23,146 bases of DNA from Anaerolineae bacterium. Its GTDB lineage: Bacteria > Chloroflexota > Anaerolineae > JAFGEY01. Position 1 is the first letter of the stretch. Each line of letters starts with the position of its first letter. The stretch spans positions 1 to 23,146 of the forward strand of contig JAFGJF010000018.1 in NCBI GenBank assembly GCA_016929205.1. Reading direction: 5' to 3'. A program made the translations under genes and the position numbers. The notes beneath the pieces are model-generated. The model searched no databases. It worked only from the letters and a program-made list of their open reading frames with translations, and had not been told where the DNA came from. Of the stretch, positions 22,097 through 23,146 are shown one piece after another.

Positions 22097-23146
22097 CTAC
22101 GATATGTCTTTTATTTCGATGACCTGGCGGTCCCGCATGGCCCGGTCGGCGGCGTAGGCGATAAGGTGACCGTAAACCGAATCCTCGATGCACGTTGAGG
22201 AAATCGAGGCCGGTTCGCCGCGCAGCGCGGATACAAAGTCTTGTACCAGGCGGAAATCGCCGCCGCCGTGCATGTGGCCCGATACGTCAATGTCGACGCG
22301 GGTTTCGACGTACTCGTGCCCGGCACGCGCGTCGGGGTGGCGGACGACGAAATGTCCTTCTTCCATCGTCCCTTCGATCTCACCCCGGGTGCCGACGAGG
22401 TGTATCGTCCGGCAGGGGCGCGAAGCGCCGCCAACCATGGTATGTGTCGCCACGCAGCCATCCGTCAGGTCGACGATGACCGACTGGTGATCGACCACAT
22501 CGTTGTCGCAGCGCCACACACAGCGCCCAAAGGGATTGTCTGTGCGCAGCGATTCCAGCTTTTGTTCGATCGTCGGCTCGGCAATGTGCTCCAGGACGTC
22601 CCAGGCGTAAAAACGCCACAGCCCTTGCTCGATATAGTTCTTGCGCGCCGAATAAGGGCAGCGGCTTTCGATCTGGCAGTCTACCAGGCAGCGCGTGCCG
22701 GAGCCGGGCGGAGCGTTGTCAGGTCGAAAAACCATCAGGCTGCCGTGGCTGGCGACATACCTCGGCTCGACGCCGCTTTTCATCCAGCAAATCAAGTCGA
22801 GATCGTGGCAGCATTTGGCCAGCAGCATCGGGTTGGATTCAGCCCGCTTGCGCCACTTGCCGCGCACAAAACCCACGGCCATGTGGTGATAACTGACCCG
22901 CTCGGTGCAGTTGATACTCACGATCTCACCAATCTCGCCGTTCAGCACGCGCTCGCGGATGGCCACGTAAAAGGGCGCGTAGCGCAGTACGTGGCAGATC
23001 ATCAAGATGCGCTGCGTCTCACGCGCGACGGACAGCAAGTGGAGCAGCTCTTGTTGTTCGGGTGAGATCGGTTTTTCCAGCAAAACGTGGTACCCGGCGT
23101 ACAGCAGGGGCAGGGTCGTCGGCACGTGCTGCCGGTCCATCGTGCC
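22097..23146 (-). CDS. Gfo/Idh/MocA-family oxidoreductase, 5' end missing
   Basis: The frame is open to the window edge; 349 residues are visible and the N-terminal NAD(P)-binding GxGxxG part lies outside. The apparent Met at 23140 is internal. AGYHVLLEKPIS is the diagnostic EKP motif whose Lys is the usual catalytic/binding residue, and AKCCHDLDLICW holds the conserved His-Asp pair of the second domain. A cysteine-rich insertion follows (C151, C155, C161, C207 and C211, counting the internal Met as 1), an unusual but recurrent feature of one subgroup. These enzymes oxidise or reduce sugars, inositols and their derivatives. Together with the sugar symporter at the end of the operon, a role in carbohydrate catabolism or sugar modification is likely. 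Substrate is unknown. Confidence 0.88.
   Translation of the reverse strand, partial: GTMDRQHVPTTLPLLYAGYHVLLEKPISPEQQELLHLLSVARETQRILMICHVLRYAPFYVAIRERVLNGEIGEIVSINCTERVSYHHMAVGFVRGKWRKRAESNPMLLAKCCHDLDLICWMKSGVEPRYVASHGSLMVFRPDNAPPGSGTRCLVDCQIESRCPYSARKNYIEQGLWRFYAWDVLEHIAEPTIEQKLESLRTDNPFGRCVWRCDNDVVDHQSVIVDLTDGCVATHTMVGGASRPCRTIHLVGTRGEIEGTMEEGHFVVRHPDARAGHEYVETRVDIDVSGHMHGGGDFRLVQDFVSALRGEPASISSTCIEDSVYGHLIAYAADRAMRDRQVIEIKDIS

Noticed and set aside
21129..22157. 342-codon plus-strand frame
   Set aside because: It runs antisense through the DegV gene and its neighbours, with no domain signature.
22083..22193. 37-residue N-terminal extension of the DegV protein
   Set aside because: It overlaps the previous gene and lies before the conserved family start.
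22241..23065. 274-codon plus-strand frame
   Set aside because: Antisense to the Gfo/Idh/MocA gene; no motif.

Overview
The window looks like a chromosomal segment of an anaerobic, moderately GC-rich bacterium, most likely a member of the Chloroflexota (Anaerolineae-like). This is inference, not proof. It rests on a single-subunit pyruvate:ferredoxin oxidoreductase, a short 'archaeal-type' valyl-tRNA synthetase under a T-box leader, GT-C and GT4 glycosyltransferases of the kind common in that phylum, a GAF-containing hybrid kinase, and dispersed GAAACC/GGTTTT palindromes. All fourteen supported genes lie on the minus strand, so transcription runs from high to low coordinates. Nearly all plus-strand open frames are antisense shadows.

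In order of transcription: (1) 23146-17611 is a compact run encoding a Gfo/Idh/MocA oxidoreductase (5' end outside the window), a DegV/FakB-like fatty-acid-binding protein, a SAM methyltransferase, a GNAT-like acyltransferase and a GPH/MelB-type sugar:cation symporter. (2) 17610-17357 is gene-free and may hold a worn insertion-sequence end. (3) 17356-14377 is a complete valS unit: consensus promoter, valine T-box riboswitch (GUC specifier, UGGU acceptor-pairing bulge, terminator), a palindromic repeat, the valS gene, and a factor-independent terminator. (4) 14364-9911 is an overlapping three-gene operon: REC-GAF-histidine kinase, B12-binding radical SAM protein and GNAT acetyltransferase, closed by a perfect 16-bp hairpin. 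(5) 9911-6134 is nifJ with its own promoter and a roughly 160-nt leader containing an inverted repeat. (6) 6098-5402 is upp (uracil phosphoribosyltransferase) behind a terminator-like hairpin. (7) 5400-1 is a surface-glycan operon with its own promoter. It encodes a lipobox-bearing GT-C-type membrane protein, a 7-TM protein fused to a heparinase-like extracellular domain, and the start of a GT4-type glycosyltransferase, each overlapping the next.

Functionally the window mixes housekeeping (valS, upp, nifJ) with accessory modules. The most unusual parts are the kinase/radical-SAM/GNAT operon, the glycan operon with two unusual membrane fusions, and a possible lipid-modification cluster (DegV, methyltransferase, GNAT) next to a sugar-uptake system. 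No tRNA, rRNA, CRISPR array, intact mobile element or phage gene was seen.
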